A DNA stretch of 64,000 nt from Pratylenchus scribneri (Eukaryota > Nematoda > Chromadorea > Rhabditida > Pratylenchidae): the NCBI GenBank assembly GCA_030063045.1, contig JAQSEB010000001.1, positions 2,480,001 to 2,544,000 of the forward strand. Reading direction: 5' to 3'. Numbering within the stretch: position 1 is the first letter of the stretch; each line of letters opens with the position of its first letter. The translations under genes and the position numbers were made by a program. Below the pieces are notes generated by a model. It made no database searches, was not told the DNA's origin, and saw nothing but the letters and a program-made list of their open reading frames with translations. Shown one piece after another: positions 25,001 to 36,368 of this stretch.

Positions 25001-28000
25001 ATTAATATATATTCTATTAATTAAATTAATATATATTCTCTTAATTAAATTAATATATATATATATTCTCTTAATTAAATTAATATATATATATATTCTC
25101 TTAATTAAATTAATATATATTCTATTAATTAAATTAATATATATATATTCTCTTAATTAAATTAATATATATATATTCTCTTAATTAAATTAATATATAT
25201 TCTATTAATTAAATTAATATATATTCTCTTAATTAAATTAATATATATATATTCTATTAATTAAATTAATATATATATATTCTCTTAATTAAATTAATAT
25301 ATATTCTATTAATTAAATTAATATATATTCTATTAATTAAATTAATATATGTTCTCTTAATTAAATTTATATATATTCTCTTAATTAAATTAATATATAT
25401 TCTCTTAATTAAATTAATATATATTCTCTTAATTAAATTTATATATATATATTCTATTAATTAAATTAATATATATTCTCTTAATTAAATTAATATATAT
25501 TCTCTTAATTAAATTAATATATATTCTATTAATTAAATTAATATATGTTCTCTTAATTAAATTTATATATATTCTCTTAATTAAATTAATATATATTCTC
25601 TTAATTAAATTAATATATATTCTCTTAATTAAATTAATATATATTCTCTTAATTAAATTAATATATATATATTCTATTAATTAAATTAATATATATTCTA
25701 TTAATTAAATTAATATATATTCTATTAATTAAATTTATATATATTCTCTTAATTAAATTAATATATATTCTCTTAATTAAATTAATATATATTCTCTTAA
25801 TTAAATTTATATATATTCTCTTAATTAAATTAATATATATTCTCTTAATTAAATTAATATATATTCTATTAATTAAATTAATATATGTTCTCTTAATTAA
25901 ATTAATATATATTCTATAAATTAAATTAATATATATTCTATAAATTAAATTAATATATATTCTATTAATTAAATTAATATATATATATTCTATTAATTAA
26001 ATTAATATATATTCTCTTAATTAAATTAATATATGTTCTCTTAATTAAATTAATATCTAAATATACCTAAATATATATCTATTTCAATAAATTTCAAATA
26101 AATAATTTTTAAATAAAAAGAGAGAGCTCATAATCATAATCATAATATTATGGGATTCTAATAATAATAATATATTTGTTGGATAAACAAACCTCCGATT
26201 TGATTATTTCGCCAAGAAAGAACAATTTTTGCCTGATTAGAATGCCCTCGGACAAAGAGTCGAGTACTTCTTTGACAAAACTAATTGAATAATAAAAAGT
26301 GAAATAAATCAAAACTCCAAACAAACTTGGCCAATTCAATGGGCTCATAAATGCCAAATTCGAGAAGAGGTAGAATTAAACCGGGCAAATGCTTTATGGC
26401 CGCATTTTGGCCAGTCATTTTGCGGACGGCACTGCCCAAAAGGAGAACAAGTGCGGAACGAAGGGAATTGAGCTGATCGATGAAATTTTCCCTTTCTTCC
26501 TCCTCATTTATGCCATCATTTTGACGACTTTTGTTGATCAAATCCGAATTAGCTTTTGAGATCAACGCCATTCGAATTAATTGGCCAAGGGATTTGAGGA
26601 CCAAAAGAAGTTGATCCCGACTAGAAATGGACGGACGATGTTGGAGAATTGTAGGCGAAGTTGGCGTCAATGGTTTATGGTCAATAGTGTTGATTATTGT
26701 GGAATCATTGGTCACATACCTTTGAATGAATTTATTAAATTTGACTTGAATTCGAACCAAACCAAATGATATGTTCAAGCAGAAATGAATGAGCATTTGG
26801 GAAATGCAAATGTTGAACATATTTGGCAAATATTGATTGAAATTGTTGGTCATTTTGCCCGGATTCCTCGCTGAATCGACAAATTTGGACAATTGCATCG
26901 AAGACTGGCCGTTGTAATTGTGGATGGGTTTCGGCAATTTGAAAAAGTGAATCCAAAAAATGCGGCAAAAATTTGATCAATTCTGAATGTAATTCGCCCA
27001 AATCAATGTTACAGAATTCAAGGAGGCGAAGACGCAACAAATGCTGCTCATTTTCTGACCATCTGAGAATCTAAAATAATTGAAAATAAATTCAAAAATG
27101 ATTGATTGATTGATGATTGCCTGAACAATCATTTGATTGGTGGAATGAAATTGACTGGAAACAAATGATTGAAAATGAAGGCCATTCTTTTCGCCACACA
27201 AAATGTACATTCCCCCATTTTGTTGCTGATGAATTTGTTCCAATGATCCTTTTGTCAAAGTGGCAATGGATGGTGATCGGCTTTGGACTCCTCTGAACAT
27301 TGGCGATTGGCGCATTTCCTTCCGTTTAGCCGAATTGGCCAAATAACTAACATTCAAACATTGACCATTCAAATCACCGTTGTTTTTGCCCTTTTCAATT
27401 CGATAAATGAAAAGTTCATCTTCGTCGTCCGGGCATAGGACAAAATTGTTGACAAGTCGGAGGAAGGCAACGGCAAAAGGGCCTTTGATTGTGGAGGAGG
27501 AGGAGAAGGCCGACTTTTTATTTTCATTCACCGATTTGTTATAGAAAAGAATCTGAATAAAATTGACTCAAAAATAACAATTAATTTAGTATGCAACTTG
27601 TAAATGTAGATTGCGCACTTCTTGACTGGGTAACAACAATTTGATGAGCTCATTGAAGCGGGGTCGATCCTCGGCTGGCCAAACACGACATCTGAAACTG
27701 CTTTCTCGGATTGGGCCATCCGGAGTGAGAATCTACAAATTTAGTAGGAATTCTAATGTCAATTCAAAAACATATTCTAACTTCAATTGCCTCCGGTTGA
27801 AATGCTCCATCGTCATCAACAACCGAAGCAACGGCCTAAAAACAATTCATTTTTAATAATATTTTAAAATTAAATTTGTACTTCAATATTCTTCTCTGAT
27901 TTGCCAATTCCATGAAAATCACCATCTCGAAGCCATACAAAAACTTCATTGCGTCCTTCTGTTGCATTGCCTCCCAAAAAATGATCGAAATCTTCTTTTA

Positions 28001-31000
28001 ATTTTCGAACATTGGGAATTGGTCGAAGTTCAGGATTCAATGTGGATAAATGTTCTCGAGAGGAAGCAGCAAATAATTGGATGGTTAAAGTGATTGGAAT
28101 TTTGGTGGGTTGAATGGGAAATTGAGCATTGGAGAAGCCACCATTCGGCCCATTTAAAGGGATGGATTCACAAATGGCAATCTTAAATTTAATTTAGTCG
28201 CTAAATTAATGCAAAATAATATAATTTTGCCTTTCTGGCCAACATAACAGTCAATTCCCTTTGTTCTTTATCCTCCATTTCTTTCACCAATTCACCCAGA
28301 TCGGCTTGGCCATGGGCAAAAAATTGGCGTACTTCCTCTCCCCTAGCTTGTCCCTTTTCCCCAATCAAAGGACCAATTTTTAATGCGGTCATCCAAAGAG
28401 AAATTGGTTTGACAAGGTCGCGCAAATCCGAGTCCAAAAGGCCAACAAATAGTGTTTTACTTATTTTCGGATTCATTTTTCCATCAACAGAGCCAATTCG
28501 AATTGTAAATGGTTCGGACAATGGACGGGTTGCCTGCAATAAATATTTGTGTCTAATAAATAGTAAAGCATTTTCCGGAATGAAAATCAGAACAAAACAA
28601 AAACATTTTCCGGAATGAAAATCAGAACAAAACAAAAACATTTTCCGGAATGAAAATCAGAACAAAACAAAAACATTTTCCGGAATGAAAATCAGAACAA
28701 AACAAAAACATTTTCCGGAATGAAAATCAGAACAAAACAAAAACATTTACTGGAATGAAAATCAGAACAAAACAAAAACATTTTCTGGAATGAAAATCAG
28801 AACAAAACAAAAACATTTTCCGGAATGAAAATCAGAACAAAACAAAAACATTTTCTGGAATGAAAATCAGAACAAAACAAAAACATTTTCTGGAATGAAA
28901 ATCAGAACAAAACAAAAACATTTTCCGGAATGAAATCAGAACAAAACAAAAACATTTTCTGGAATGAAAATCAGAACAAAACAAAAACATTTTCCGGAAT
29001 GAAAATCAGAACAAAACAAAAACATTTTCCGGAATGAAAATCAGAACAAAACAAAAACATTTTCCGGAATGAAAATCAGAACAAAACAAAAACATTTTCC
29101 GGAAAGAAATCAGAACAAAACAAAAACATTTTCCGGAATGAAAATCAGAACAAAACAAAAACATTTTCCGGAATGAAAATCAGAACAAAACAAAAACATT
29201 TTCCGGAATGAAAATCAGAACAAAACAAAAACATAGAACAAAACAAAAACATTTTCCGGAAAGAAAATCAGAACAAAACAAAAACATTTTCCGGAATGAA
29301 AATCAGAACAAAACAAAAACATTTTCCGGAATGAAAATCAGAACAAAACAAAAACATTTACTGGAATGAAAATCAGAACAAAACAAAAACATTTTCCGAA
29401 AAGAAAATCAGAACAAAACAAAAACATTTTCCGGAATGAAAATCAGAACAAAACAAAAACATTTTCCGGAATGAAAATCAGAACAAAACAAAAACATTTT
29501 CCGGAAAGAAATCAGAACAAAACAAAAACATTTTCCGGAATGAAAATCAGAACAAAACAAAAACATTTTCCGGAATGAAAATCAGAACAAAACAAAAACA
29601 TTTTCCGGAATGAAAATCAGAACAAAACAAAAACATTTTCCGGAATGAAAATCAGAACAAAACAAAAACATTTTCCGGAATGAAAATCAGAACAAAACAA
29701 AAACATTTTCCGGAATGAAAAAAAGAACAAAACAAAAACATAGAACAAAACAAAAACATTTTCCGGAAAGAAAATCAGAACAAAACAAAAACATTTTCCG
29801 GAATGAAAATCAGAACAAAACAAAAACATTTTCTGGAATGAAAATCAGAACAAAACAAAAACATTTTCCGGAATGAAAATCAGAACAAAACAAAAACATT
29901 TTCCGGAATGAAAATCAGAACAAAACAAAAACATAGAACAAAACAAAAACATTTTCCGGAATGAAAATCAGAACAAAACAAAAACATTTTCCGGAATGAA
30001 AATCAGAACAAAACAAAAACATTTTCCGGAAAGAAATCAGAACAAAACAAAAACATTTTCCGGAATGAAAATCAGAACAAAACAAAAACATTTTCCGGAA
30101 TGAAAATCAGAACAAAACAAAAACATTTTCCGGAATGAAAAAAAGAACAAAAATAATACCCTTGAAGGATTTTGTTGATTGATGGATTCTTTTGGCTTCA
30201 TCATCGCCCCAAGGCCAAAAACCAATTCCGTATTTGGTCCACTCATTTTTGCCAATTCCGAATGATCAACCGAAATCAACAAAGCCCATTCATTGTTCCC
30301 ACTCGATGATTGGGCTAATTTATCCTCCAATAATGGGTCCAAAATTTGCTGGGATTTTGCGATCACTCGATGACTCATTTCCTCATGCCTTTTGTATGCA
30401 TCCATCACTGACAAATCTATCAATTTTATCAATCAAATTTTCGTCAAAATTAGCCATGATGGAAATAACCTTCTGCCTGAATTGTCCTTCCATTCTCATC
30501 CCGAATATTCATTGGCAATTTCATTGCCTCATTTCCGGCATCAATTGCATTTGTCACCATCTATTTTGGAATATTTTTCCCTTTTTAAATCAAAATCCAT
30601 CAAACCAAACGAAGTTCCTGGAATTCTTCACTCGGTACTGTGCCCGATCGTAATCGCCTTCTCGCAATCATCATTTGTTTGATCAACAACATTTGTTGTT
30701 CGCAATGTTCGGCGCTGATTTCGCCGCCTCCAATCCCCGATTTTGTACAATCCCACCAAGCCTAACCAAATTTTCTTTAAAATATTTTTATTCCCAATTC
30801 TTTTGCTTTCCACCTTCACTGCTTTGCTCATTTCCTCTGCCAAATTATTTTCCGCTTCATGCTTGGCCAATTCCTTTTGGCCAAAATTCTGCTGCCTTGT
30901 TGGCAATTCACGGACATGAGAGCGTGGAAATAGACCAAATTTTTCTGGCTCCTCCAACCTTCGACCAAAACACCAATCATCTTTTTCGGCAATAATTTCC

Positions 31001-31164
31001 ACCAAATCACCCATCCAAAGTTGAAGAATGCCAACATTTTTGCTTGAAGAAGATGATGGCTGATTGGCGTTGTTGGCCAATAAAGGAGGGAAAAATTGAG
31101 TCTCAGGAGATGGAATAAAGTTGCAAATCACCAACAATGGCTCTTTTCCTCCTCTTTTCTTCAT
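16089..31164 (-). CDS. ced-5: DOCK-family Rac GEF (DOCK1/CED-5 type)
   Basis: A gene of about 25 exons and 15 kb, coding for roughly 1,700-1,800 aa. Coding blocks (approximate) are 31164-30160, 28540-27600, 27545-26190, 24730-23745, 21866-21054, 20573-20128 and 17289-16089. The N-terminus is an SH3 domain (LWMGDLVEIIAEKDDWCFGR, KFGLFPRSHV). The DHR-1/C2 region has RNEVFVWLRDGDF and NIEAVASVVDDDG. Armadillo-like helices follow, then the catalytic DHR-2 domain: ELVMPIFFDMLA, RKFIFRGEKLELW, VQRFELVRREF, MNPLEVAVDKIREANDKL and the nucleotide-sensor loop GIVQADVGGGIKNY (Val kept, flanking residues changed). It would activate Rac in cell migration and corpse engulfment. The exon ending KFIQ (20128) joins 17289 across a 2.8-kb GC-AG intron that contains BBS4. 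Introns also hold a secreted gene, a putative ncRNA and two satellites. The stop lies in the flanking satellite. Confidence 0.9.
17552..20036 (+). CDS. bbs-4: BBS4, BBSome TPR subunit (nested in DOCK intron)
   Basis: Twelve exons (17552-17716, 17757-17849, 17888-17934, 17979-18093, 18740-18805, 18847-18897, 18947-19078, 19124-19260, 19310-19445, 19497-19617, 19658-19857, 19899-20036) splice to about 466 aa. The product is a chain of TPR repeats that follows vertebrate BBS4 from end to end; the most telling parts are LWNNIGMCFFGKSKLVAAL, HKANYLCPLDW, LTDLGDFRNAKAAYKRAL and the start RFRPPDRLNPI. BBS4 is a scaffold subunit of the BBSome, the coat that moves membrane proteins into and out of cilia; in nematodes this means ciliated sensory neurons. 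Introns 1 (17717-17756) and 10 (19618-19657) have GC donors (GCATCA, GCAAGT). The whole gene lies, on the opposite strand, within one DOCK intron (20127-17290). Confidence 0.92.
20716..20722 (+). promoter_or_regulatory. TATA-like box of the putative Pol III gene
   Basis: TATATAA stands 27-33 bp upstream of the first base of the closing stem at 20749, the spacing expected for a type 3 (U6/RNase P-like) Pol III promoter. A proximal sequence element could not be recognised. Confidence 0.4.
20747..21038 (+). ncRNA. Putative structured Pol III RNA of about 290 nt
   Basis: A GC-rich island inside an AT-rich DOCK intron (21053-20574). Its ends pair (GTTGGATG at 20749 with CATCCAAC at 21020). Inside are several helices readable by eye: GGACC/GGTCC, GCCC/GGGC, CCTCCAAT/ATTGGAGG, and a long one with GGGCTT/AAGCCC enclosing AAGTCC-GCGA-GGACTT. 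A TATA-like box lies upstream and a T6 run at 21033-21038 would terminate Pol III. Size and closing stem recall RNase P, RNase MRP or SRP RNA, but I could not find the diagnostic conserved regions (a GAAGGTC near the 5' end only weakly resembles RNase P CR-I). Both strands were checked; only + has the promoter and terminator. Confidence 0.45.
22670..23231 (+). CDS. Small secreted protein nested in DOCK intron
   Basis: Four exons (22670-22784, 22822-22958, 23003-23129, 23185-23231) give 141 aa with canonical GT-AG introns. The signal peptide is FPLTILSILLISMALA, followed by a short spacer with a KR site. The mature part contains GQLANYILNQVKLARYAGYW, LVHAEMIGG and CYYHDSQTYIIVIQY at the C-terminus, with two cysteines. 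I do not recognise it with confidence. The order helix, aromatic-Trp, beta, Tyr-His, then a final beta strand is faintly like the LC8 dynein-light-chain fold, of which nematodes have divergent copies; this is a weak hypothesis. The gene lies in the DOCK intron between 23744 and 21867, on the opposite strand. Confidence 0.65.
24828..26055. repeat. AT-only satellite in DOCK intron
   Basis: About 50 copies of a 24-28 bp unit TTAATTAAATTAATATAT plus AT dinucleotides and TCTC/TCTA. Units differ in the number of AT steps and in CTC versus CTA. The array fills almost the entire intron between coding blocks ending near 26190 and resuming at 24730. Confidence 0.95.
28568..30150 (-). repeat. 35-bp minisatellite, array 2 (inside DOCK intron)
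   Basis: About 45 copies of the same unit as the array at 2569-3391, here in reverse complement (TTTTCCGGAATGAAAATCAG and AACAAAACAAAAACA). Occasional short units (ACATAGAACAAAAC) mark internal deletions. It fills the DOCK intron between the coding blocks at 30160 and 28540. Long ORFs over it are artefacts. Confidence 0.96.
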
Positions 31165-31435
31165 TTTATAGAAATGGTCTAATTCTATGGTAAATTAAAT
31201 TAATTTATGAGATTAAAAATTTTTGGAATTTCTTTTTCAAACAACATATGATTCATTATTCGGCCCCAAAAATGTTAAGAAAAATAGCCATTTATGTTTT
31301 TCATTGCATTCCGAATGTATTTATGTCAAAGCATCCAATTGGGCCAATGCTAATGAATATTTTTATGATTCATTTGACTTTATTAGACCAGAAAAAATAA
31401 TAAAATTAATTAATAATATTCAAATTATAAAAAAA
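31165..31435. promoter_or_regulatory. Divergent promoter region of DOCK and PIG-U
   Basis: Only 271 bp separate the start codon of DOCK (-) and that of PIG-U (+). It must hold both 5' regions. No specific motif is called. Confidence 0.45.
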
Positions 31436-33212
31436 ATGTCATTCGAAAATTCTGCTACCACTAGTAGCTCAAATCCATCAATAAATCCCGAAAAAATTTC
31501 TTCTGATAAAAGCATGGAGCATAAAATCAAGTTGGCCAAATTACAAAATTTTGTCATTTTTCTTTATTTCCATCAAGAATTGTTGGATTGGCCATTTTTT
31601 TGCAAATTTTCTCTGCCCAATATTTCACTGAATTTGCCAATCAGTTGCCACTTTTCTCAACGCCTTGGAACAGTTTAAAACGGTTTAAAGAAGGTGTTTT
31701 TCTGTTGGATTCGGGGCAGCCTATTTATGATGGGGATTTATTCCATGTGGTAAAATGATAAATGGGAAATTATTTAATATTCTATCCAAAATAGTTGCCA
31801 ATGTTCGTTCATGCCATTCGGCCTTTTCTCAATTCTCCCCATTTGCTGAGGCTTGAATGGACGGTAATAGAAATAATTTATCCAAATTTGGCCAAAAATG
31901 CTTTTTCTTTCCTTTTCTTCAGCTTCTCGACCTTTTGTGCGCATATTTTTTGGCCAAATTTGTTGAAGAATATATTCAAATTCGTTGTGCCAATTTGGCA
32001 AACCAAAAAGAGGAATTGGAAAAGACGAAATGGCTTAGTACTTTGGCATTTGCCAGGTTTCACCAATTTTTATTCAATATCCATTCATTCATTCAGTTAT
32101 TTATTGAATCCAATGAGCATTGGATGTTGGACTGTTTTCAGTTTATCGGCAATTGTTAATGCTTTGGTATCCGCCTCACTTTATTTCATGATCACCGGTT
32201 TCTATTAAATTGGGATTTAATCAAATTTCTTTCCACAGGTAATTTATTCCTCGCAATTTTGACCCTTTCAATGGCCGTCCAACTCAATCCATATTATATC
32301 ATCCTTTTTGCCCCAATTTTTGTCCAATTTCAAAGCCATAAAATGCTTTCAATATTTTTATCAATTTGCCTTGTTCCATTATTGTTCGCCACAAATTTTT
32401 TACTTTTGGAGGAAAATCCCAATGATTTGTTCAGAAGCACAATTGGATTTTTGTAAGGATCAAAATTTGAAATTTAATGAAAGAATTTTGTGTTTAGTTT
32501 GAATGTTCCCGATCTCACACCAAATAATGGCATTTTTTGGTACTTTTTCACACAGGCAATCCCCTTTTATTACAGTACCATTTTTGTAATTTTTAGGTTT
32601 TTGAGCATTATCGACTGCTCTTTTTGTGTATTTTCCAATTGAATGCCATAATTTATGTTGTGCCATTGTCCACTTTGATTAGGTGGAATAATTTTAATAA
32701 TTTTAACACAAAATTGGCTCAATTACAGAAAGAATCCAACTTTATTGGCCTCTGTTTTGCTCATCACCGTTTCATTGTTTTCACCGTATCCTTCTTATGC
32801 CGAAACGGCTCTTTATCTTCCGACGCTTGCGGCATTTTTTGACTTACACAAATGTTTTATTTCTTTGTTATTTATTTCAAAAATTGATTTATTTTTTAGT
32901 CCTTCGGCAAAGATTGGTGACTGGATGCACTCTTTTGGCCACATTTGTTCTTTCCCCAATTATGTGGGCCATGTGGGTCACAATTGGTTCGGGAAATGCA
33001 AATTTCTTCTTTGCTATTGTTTGGGTCTTCAATTTGGCACAAGTTCATTGCCAAAACCCAAAATATAAAATCAAAATTTAATTTAGATTTTTATTTCCGC
33101 TGATTTGATCAGTTCATTCTTGCGGGCAGAATTAGTTCGGGAAAATGGAGGAGAAAATGAAGTGGAAGAAAAATTTGAAGGTGTTCGTTTGATGAATATC
33201 AGTCCATTTTAG
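31436..33212 (+). CDS. PIG-U, GPI transamidase subunit
   Basis: Eleven exons (31436-31530, 31578-31749, 31795-31863, 31923-32056, 32097-32197, 32239-32452, 32498-32555, 32597-32682, 32729-32853, 32900-33042, 33087-33212) encode about 440 aa, the normal size. Multi-pass membrane protein. Landmarks are GVFLLDSGQPIYDGDLFHV near the N-terminus, SYLLNPMSI, the family signature FLNVPDLTPNNGIFWYFF followed by QVFEHYR, and IMWAMWVTIGSGNANFFFA near the end. PIG-U is a subunit of the ER complex that attaches GPI anchors, which gives a functional link to the GPI-anchored Ly6-like genes at 59.9-62.5 kb, though not a regulatory one. Intron 7 (32556-32596) has a GC donor (CAG then GCAATC). The first 30 residues are poorly conserved and the start is the first Met after a 5' AT-rich stretch. 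Confidence 0.92.
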
Positions 33213-33435
33213 AGCTTCTCAAATTGTTTTTTTAATCATTTGTTTAAAATTTGCATTTTTTATTCAAAAGTGACATTCCAAATAAATATAAAAAAGTTTT
33301 TTCAATTTCAACAAAATTATTGTGAATTGGCAATAATTGGTTTTGGTCTTTCGGTGAACACAATCTTCTGCCTGACAATGGCCACAATGTCGCACACTTT
33401 TCGGTCCCCTTTTGGTACATCTTCGCAAGGCTAAA

Positions 33436-34112
33436 TTTCGATTGAAATGTATTTTCGATTAATTAAGAAAAATGTATTTTCGTTAATTAAGAAAAATGTG
33501 TTTTCGATTAACTAAGAAAAATGTATTTTCGTTAACTAAGAAAAATGTGTTTTCGATTAAATAAGAAAAATGTATTTTCGTTAACTAAGAAAAATGTATT
33601 TTCGATTAAATAAGAAAAATGTATTTTCGTTAACTAAGAAAAATGTATTTTCGATTAGCTAAGAAAAATGTGTTTTCGATTAACTAAGAAAAATGTGTTT
33701 TCGATTAACTAAGAAAAATGTGTTTTCAATTGACTAAGAAAAATGTGTTTTCGATTAAATAAGAAAAATGTGTTTTCGATTAACTAAGTGTTTTCGATTA
33801 AATAAGAAAAATGTATTTTCGTTAACTAAGAAAAATGTGTTTTCGATTAAATATGAAAATTGTATTTTCGTTAACGAAGAAAAATGTGTTTTCGATTAAA
33901 TAAGAAAAATGTATTTTCGTTAACTAAGAAAATGTGTTTTCGATTAACTAAGAAAAATGTGTTTTAAATTGACTAAGAAAAATGTGTTTTCGATTAACTA
34001 AGAAAAATGTGTTTTCGATTAACTAAGTAAAATGTGTTTTCAATTGACTGAAAAATATGTTTTCAATTGACTAAGAAAAATGTGTTTTCGATTAACTAAG
34101 AAAAATAATGTG
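33436..34112 (+). repeat. 25-bp minisatellite between PIG-U and CTF8
   Basis: About 26 copies of AAGAAAAATGTGTTTTCG followed by ATTAACT. Two alternating forms, GTGTTTTCGATTAA and GTATTTTCGTTAA, suggest a dimeric higher-order unit in the first half. It lies between the convergent 3' ends of the two genes and reaches to within about 25 bp of the CTF8 stop codon. Confidence 0.93.
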
Positions 34113-34133
34113 TTTCCGATTGAAATATATTAC

Positions 34134-34512
34134 TTAAAATTTAAAAATAATATCAAATTTTGCCGAATATCCCATCCCATTTCCCACCTCATCATCTCGG
34201 AGACTGGCTCTATTCATCACCAAAAATGGTTTTTCCAATCGAATAAGCCGCCCTTCCAACAATTGATGGCCAATGGTCAATTCCGCAATTTTCCCACACT
34301 CTTTCCATGCCAAATTCCCAAAAAGTTCACCATTTATTGGTCCATTTATTTCTAATGTTCCTTGCAATTCCATAATCGTCCATTCATTAAGTCCATTCCT
34401 ATTTAAGTAATTATAAAATTGAGAGAAATTTATTTTTTTTTATTTGTTAAATGTGATGATGATGATATAGCAAATTGCCGACTTACTCGTTTTTCACAAG
34501 ACGAATTTGCAT
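34134..34512 (-). CDS. CTF8-like subunit of the alternative clamp loader
   Basis: Two exons (34512-34487 and 34398-34134) joined through a GT-AG intron encode 96 aa. The sequence NGLNEWTIMELQGTLEI, then GELFGNLAWKE, IAELTIGHQLLEG and LIRLEKPFLVM follows the CTF8 pattern (ELQG, G-L-G-L, IGHH-L-G, L-KPF-V). CTF8 with DCC1 and CTF18 forms an RFC-like complex that loads PCNA and supports sister chromatid cohesion. The C-terminal extension ending KFDIIFKF is not conserved. Small, fast-evolving protein; identification by motif order. Confidence 0.8.
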
Positions 34513-34827
34513 TTTTTGTTAAGGTGGCGTGCGTAATTTTAGAAAAAAATATTTTTAAATTAATTCTAAAATTTTAAATTTGAAGATATATTAAGAAAAT
34601 TTTGAAACGATAAATGAAAATCAATTAATTTTAAATTTTATACATATATTTGTAGAAGAATGAAATTATTTCAACAATGATTTGATTAAGAAAGATAAAC
34701 ATTAAAAAATTCTTTAATAGGGAGGAGGTTGGCATTTATTATCGGAAATTTCTCAAAAATAAATTGTTTGCAAATAAAGTTCGCCTTCTCTTCATTTCAT
34801 TTCATATGTCTTCTCTTTCTTTCAATT

Positions 34828-35391
34828 CTAGTACGGTTGATTGCATAATTTCCCATGGCAAGTTTTGCAAAATCCAACTCCTTTGAAAGCGTAATTATAG
34901 AAGGTGTCCCCCTAAAATGCAAAAAATCGCAGTAAAAATTAATTGAAACAAGCTAACTTTTGTCTGCGCACAAATGTCACGCCAAGTAGTTTGATTTTTG
35001 GAACAAAAATCACGATTGGCACAGCCCATTCTATCATAGCCGGAATACAGCCAATCTGAATCGTAAAGGATTGAAATACAGGGTAGATGACAAAAATACG
35101 ATCATATTTGCAATATGCGATGTAGCAGTAATCAAATTCGGCGCTACATTCGTATTGCCGATAACGAGCATAGAAACTGGTCCCTAAATAAAAAAAATTG
35201 AATGCCAGCATTCTTTCGAAACTAAAATGCACCTTGTTGACCCGCAAAACAAGTAATTCCTAATAAAGTTATATAGGTTAATTTAAAAGAACAATATATT
35301 TTGTTATACCCTCGACAATTTTGTATTGCTGAATGCCCAATAAAAGACAAATCAACACAATTGGCAGCAAAGTTCCAAATTTCGGATTCAT
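34828..35391 (-). CDS. Secreted cysteine-rich, three-finger (Ly6-like) protein
   Basis: Five exons (35391-35310, 35259-35233, 35183-35100, 35055-34958, 34911-34828) give 124 aa. A signal peptide (LLPIVLICLLLGIQQYKI) precedes a mature domain of about 95 aa with ten cysteines: ITCFAG, YECSAEFDYCYIAYC, GCANRDFCSKN, DIC and a C-terminal FCKTCHGKLCN. The closing C-x2-C-x4-CN and overall spacing fit the Ly6/uPAR three-finger fold. There is no hydrophobic tail, so the product is secreted rather than GPI-anchored. Introns are canonical. Function unknown; such proteins act as receptors, ligands or, in parasites, possible effectors. Confidence 0.75.
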
Positions 35392-35699
35392 TGGTTTTAA
35401 TTGGGGTATATGGAGAATTAATAGACTAATTTTAATGGGAAATGAAAATAAATAAATGATGTGCAATTGGATGGGAAAAATTAAAATTATATTTGGTGAT
35501 TCACTCCAACAAATCAATATCGCCCATAGCAGAATCCAATTATCACCCATTTTTATTTTTTCATTTTATAAAAATTGATCTATGTTTTTTCTCTTGATTT
35601 TGAGATTTATTTCTCATCAAAGATAAAATAAGATTAACCATTTTTAATAATTTTTTGATCGGTTTTTAAAAAATCATTGCCCAGTTTTTTTATGTTACG

Positions 35700-36040
35700 C
35701 AGGGCTGCCAGATGGTTTTTCACTTTGGGGGGCATTTTGGTATAAAAAAGGGGGCATTTGGGGGGCATTTTCGCTAAAAAGGGGGCATTTTGGGGGGCAA
35801 TTTTAAATAGTGCCAAAAATGCGAAAATTTTTGCCAATAATGGCCGCGCAGCGAAAAATTAGACCAAAAAATTGCCGCACAGCGAAAAATTTTGAAGAAA
35901 AATGACCCATTTGGGGAAAATTTTAACAAAAAATCAAAAGGGGGCATTTGGGGGGCAACTCGGCTCGGGGGGCAAAAAAGGGGGCAAAATCCTAAAAAGG
36001 GGGCAAATGCCCCCCGTGGGTGGGTATTCTGGCAGCCCTG
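35700..36040. mobile_element. hAT-type MITE with 8-bp target duplication
   Basis: A 341-bp element with inverted ends CAGGGCTGCCAGA (35700) and TCTGGCAGCCCTG (to 36040), flanked by perfect direct repeats ATGTTACG (35692-35699 and 36041-36048). The 8-bp duplication and CAGGG termini are typical of hAT elements. The interior is GC-skewed and rich in GGGGGCATTT and GCGCAGCGAAAAA; no ORF. Confidence 0.92.
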
Positions 36041-36368
36041 ATGTTACGGTCGGTTTAGAATATCACTTTATTATTTTTAAATATTATTTTTTGGCATATT
36101 ATTTATAAATACACTTTATCCTTAAAAATAAAAAAAAATGGAAAAAAAAAGATTTCTCGATTCTCGAATCCGATTCTATTCCCCAGGATGTCTAAAATTT
36201 TACTCTTTCTTTTTGGAAGGAAGAAATGAAAGAAAATGTGTAAAATGAAGAGAAGAAGTTTGGCAAGGTCTCGCCCGTTAACGGGTTCAAAATTGGACGC
36301 GGATTTCAAGCATAAAAATTAGAATATTTGTTAATTTATTCCAATTTTATTAATGATTTTGATCTAAT

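Noticed and set aside
24828..26055. Possible origin or centromere-like AT repeat
   Set aside because: AT richness and TTAATTAA repeats alone do not support this; it is simply an intronic satellite.
33240..33434. Small ORF after PIG-U ending in TSSQG
   Set aside because: It might be an extra 3' exon, but the PIG-U frame already ends properly at 33212 and no family residues were recognised.
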